A stretch of 6,163 nt of DNA from Actinomycetota bacterium (GTDB taxonomy: Bacteria > Actinomycetota > Acidimicrobiia > Acidimicrobiales > Microtrichaceae): the NCBI GenBank assembly GCA_009700815.1, contig WLLG01000146.1, positions 1-6,163 of the forward strand, read 5' to 3'. Below are positions 5,018 through 6,163 of the stretch, piece by piece (positions within the stretch are counted from its first letter, which is position 1; each line of letters begins with the position of its first letter). Under the pieces are notes generated by a model that saw nothing but the letters and a program-made list of their open reading frames with translations, had not been told where the DNA came from and searched no databases. A program made the translations under genes and the position numbers.

Positions 5018-6163
5018 GCGGTCACCCCCGCCGAGCTTGACTGGCCGGCACCACGCAACATGCCCGCCGAATCCGAAGCAGTCAGAACGAGTAGTTCGTC
5101 CTGAAGCCCAAGGCCGCGTTCAGCGTCAAGTGCGTCTGCTCGTGTCAGTGGACGGTCCAAGCCAAACATGTCGGGAGAGACGGGTTCAACCTGTTGTGGG
5201 CCACCCTCGTCAAGCGGGTTCACGCCGAAGATCCCAATGGCAGTCCGAGCAACGAGGAACAAGAACGCAAAGATGGCAATCACACGCAAACCGGTTGAAG
5301 TAATCGCTGTATCCCATGGGATCAGAGCAGCCACGAGCACACCAAGAGTCAGCCAGATTGCAGTTGCGATGCGCCGGCCGTGCACCTGCGCTGGAGCAAA
5401 GAGCAACGGAAGCAGTGGAACCACCCCAAAGATAAAGAGCATCTCGGCAGCAAAGAACGACCAGTTGCCAATGCTGTCGAATTTTGCCAAGGCCCAAATA
5501 GCAGTAGCGCCAACGGCGGTAGTTACCAAGGCGGGGACTGAGTTGGCAACGGCTCGATAACCAAGAGCAAGTTGTGGTGCGGCTCCATCAGGGTCGCTGC
5601 CGAGGCTGACTCCCATCATCCCCGGCGAGAACACCAAGATATCCTTCACGGACACGGCTACGAAGCCAAATATTCCAATGGCGTTAGCAGCAAAGATTGT
5701 TGCTCCGATCGGAAATGCCCCAAGCAGCATGCCGCCGAAAAATGCTCCGGCCACGGACCCAATTCCACCTACAACGGCCAGCATCGTGACCGAGAGTGAT
5801 CCGGGTAGCGTGAGCGTATCGGCTAGGAATGTGCGTCCTGAGATTGCTCCTGCAGCACCCGCAATCGCTGCTGAAAGTGCGAATACGCCGACCTTGGTTG
5901 ATGTCAGGTTCAGCCCGAGCGTTGCGCAAGCAACCGGTGAGTCCTTCATGGCAGTGAGTCGGCGTCCCCAGGCGCTTCGGCGCAGCAGGACCAGCAAGTT
6001 TCCGATCGCGGCGAACACCACCGCTAGTAGCACCAGTTGCCGGAAGTCACTGTTGATAGACAGTGGACCAATTTGCAAGCGTGGCACTTGCCGATTGCCA
6101 CCCGGCATGACGTCGACTTGATTGAAGAACATGGCCGAACAAAACAAGGCGAAGGCTGCCGTA
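5014..6163 (-). CDS. livM: branched-chain amino acid ABC transporter permease, LivM type (N-terminus outside window)
   Basis: The reading frame is open to the right edge, giving at least 382 residues; a TTG at 6147 is internal and not a credible start. Numbering from that TTG codon, the LivM core is clear. A helix at 37-55 is followed by WGRRLTAMKDSPVACATLGLNLT (60-82), the cytoplasmic loop that contacts the ATPase. KVGVFALSAAIAGAAGA (85-101) comes next, and then MLAVVGGIGSVAGAFFGGMLLG (122-143), the hallmark of LivH/LivM permeases. Unusually, the protein continues well past the normal end, with hydrophobic segments at about 204-221, 229-251, 260-281 and 286-308. A soluble tail of about 65 residues, rich in acidic and small residues, follows. 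The tail reaches the GTGA overlap with livG. Whether the missing N-terminal part includes a fused LivH domain cannot be seen here. Confidence 0.88.
   Translation of the reverse strand, partial: TAAFALFCSAMFFNQVDVMPGGNRQVPRLQIGPLSINSDFRQLVLLAVVFAAIGNLLVLLRRSAWGRRLTAMKDSPVACATLGLNLTSTKVGVFALSAAIAGAAGAISGRTFLADTLTLPGSLSVTMLAVVGGIGSVAGAFFGGMLLGAFPIGATIFAANAIGIFGFVAVSVKDILVFSPGMMGVSLGSDPDGAAPQLALGYRAVANSVPALVTTAVGATAIWALAKFDSIGNWSFFAAEMLFIFGVVPLLPLLFAPAQVHGRRIATAIWLTLGVLVAALIPWDTAITSTGLRVIAIFAFLFLVARTAIGIFGVNPLDEGGPQQVEPVSPDMFGLDRPLTRADALDAERGLGLQDELLVLTASDSAGMLRGAGQSSSAGVTA

Noticed and set aside
5168..5560. 130-codon plus-strand open frame opposite livM
   Set aside because: It is antisense to clear LivM coding sequence, and its basic, Ala/Thr/Lys-rich composition is what the reverse of membrane-helix codons gives.

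Overview
The window reads as two consecutive gene blocks on the minus strand: the end of a branched-chain amino acid (Liv/HAAT-type) ABC transporter cluster, then the start of an F-type ATP synthase operon. No gene on the plus strand is supported. Moderate GC, frequent GTG starts, GTGA stop/start overlaps and the gene order point to an actinobacterium. An Acidimicrobiia-like lineage is my best guess, but that is inference from gene style and not from a marker gene. No mobile element, CRISPR array, tRNA or rRNA was seen.

Region by region, in the direction of transcription (from high to low coordinates): a LivM-type permease runs in from the right edge, with its N-terminus outside the window, and ends at 5014. 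livG (5017-4175) and livF (4178-3399) follow, each starting on a GTG that overlaps the previous stop by 4 bases. A small two-helix membrane protein of unknown function (3394-2939) starts 4 bases after livF. A 192-base gap (2938-2747) with several short repeats separates the liv block from the atp block. The atp block comprises an AtpZ-like small membrane protein (2746-2348), an AtpI-like four-helix protein (2355-1807), atpB (1773-943), a 146-base repeat-rich, G-poor leader (942-797), atpE (796-509), an 80-base spacer with small hairpins (508-429), and the first 142 codons of atpF (from 428), which leaves the window at the left edge.

The liv genes would form the ATPase pair and one permease of a high-affinity importer for leucine, isoleucine, valine or similar substrates. 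The second permease (LivH, or its domain) and the substrate-binding protein are not in view and presumably lie beyond the right edge. The atp genes encode the membrane Fo sector: a (AtpB), c ring (AtpE) and b stalk (AtpF), preceded by the accessory AtpZ and AtpI proteins. F1 genes are expected beyond the left edge.

The content is mostly housekeeping. The points that most deserve a second look are the heptad-repeat leader in front of atpE, the repeat-rich liv-atp gap, the paired deviations of LivG and LivF that fall on one ATP site, the extended C-terminus of the permease, and the unassigned membrane protein in the liv operon.
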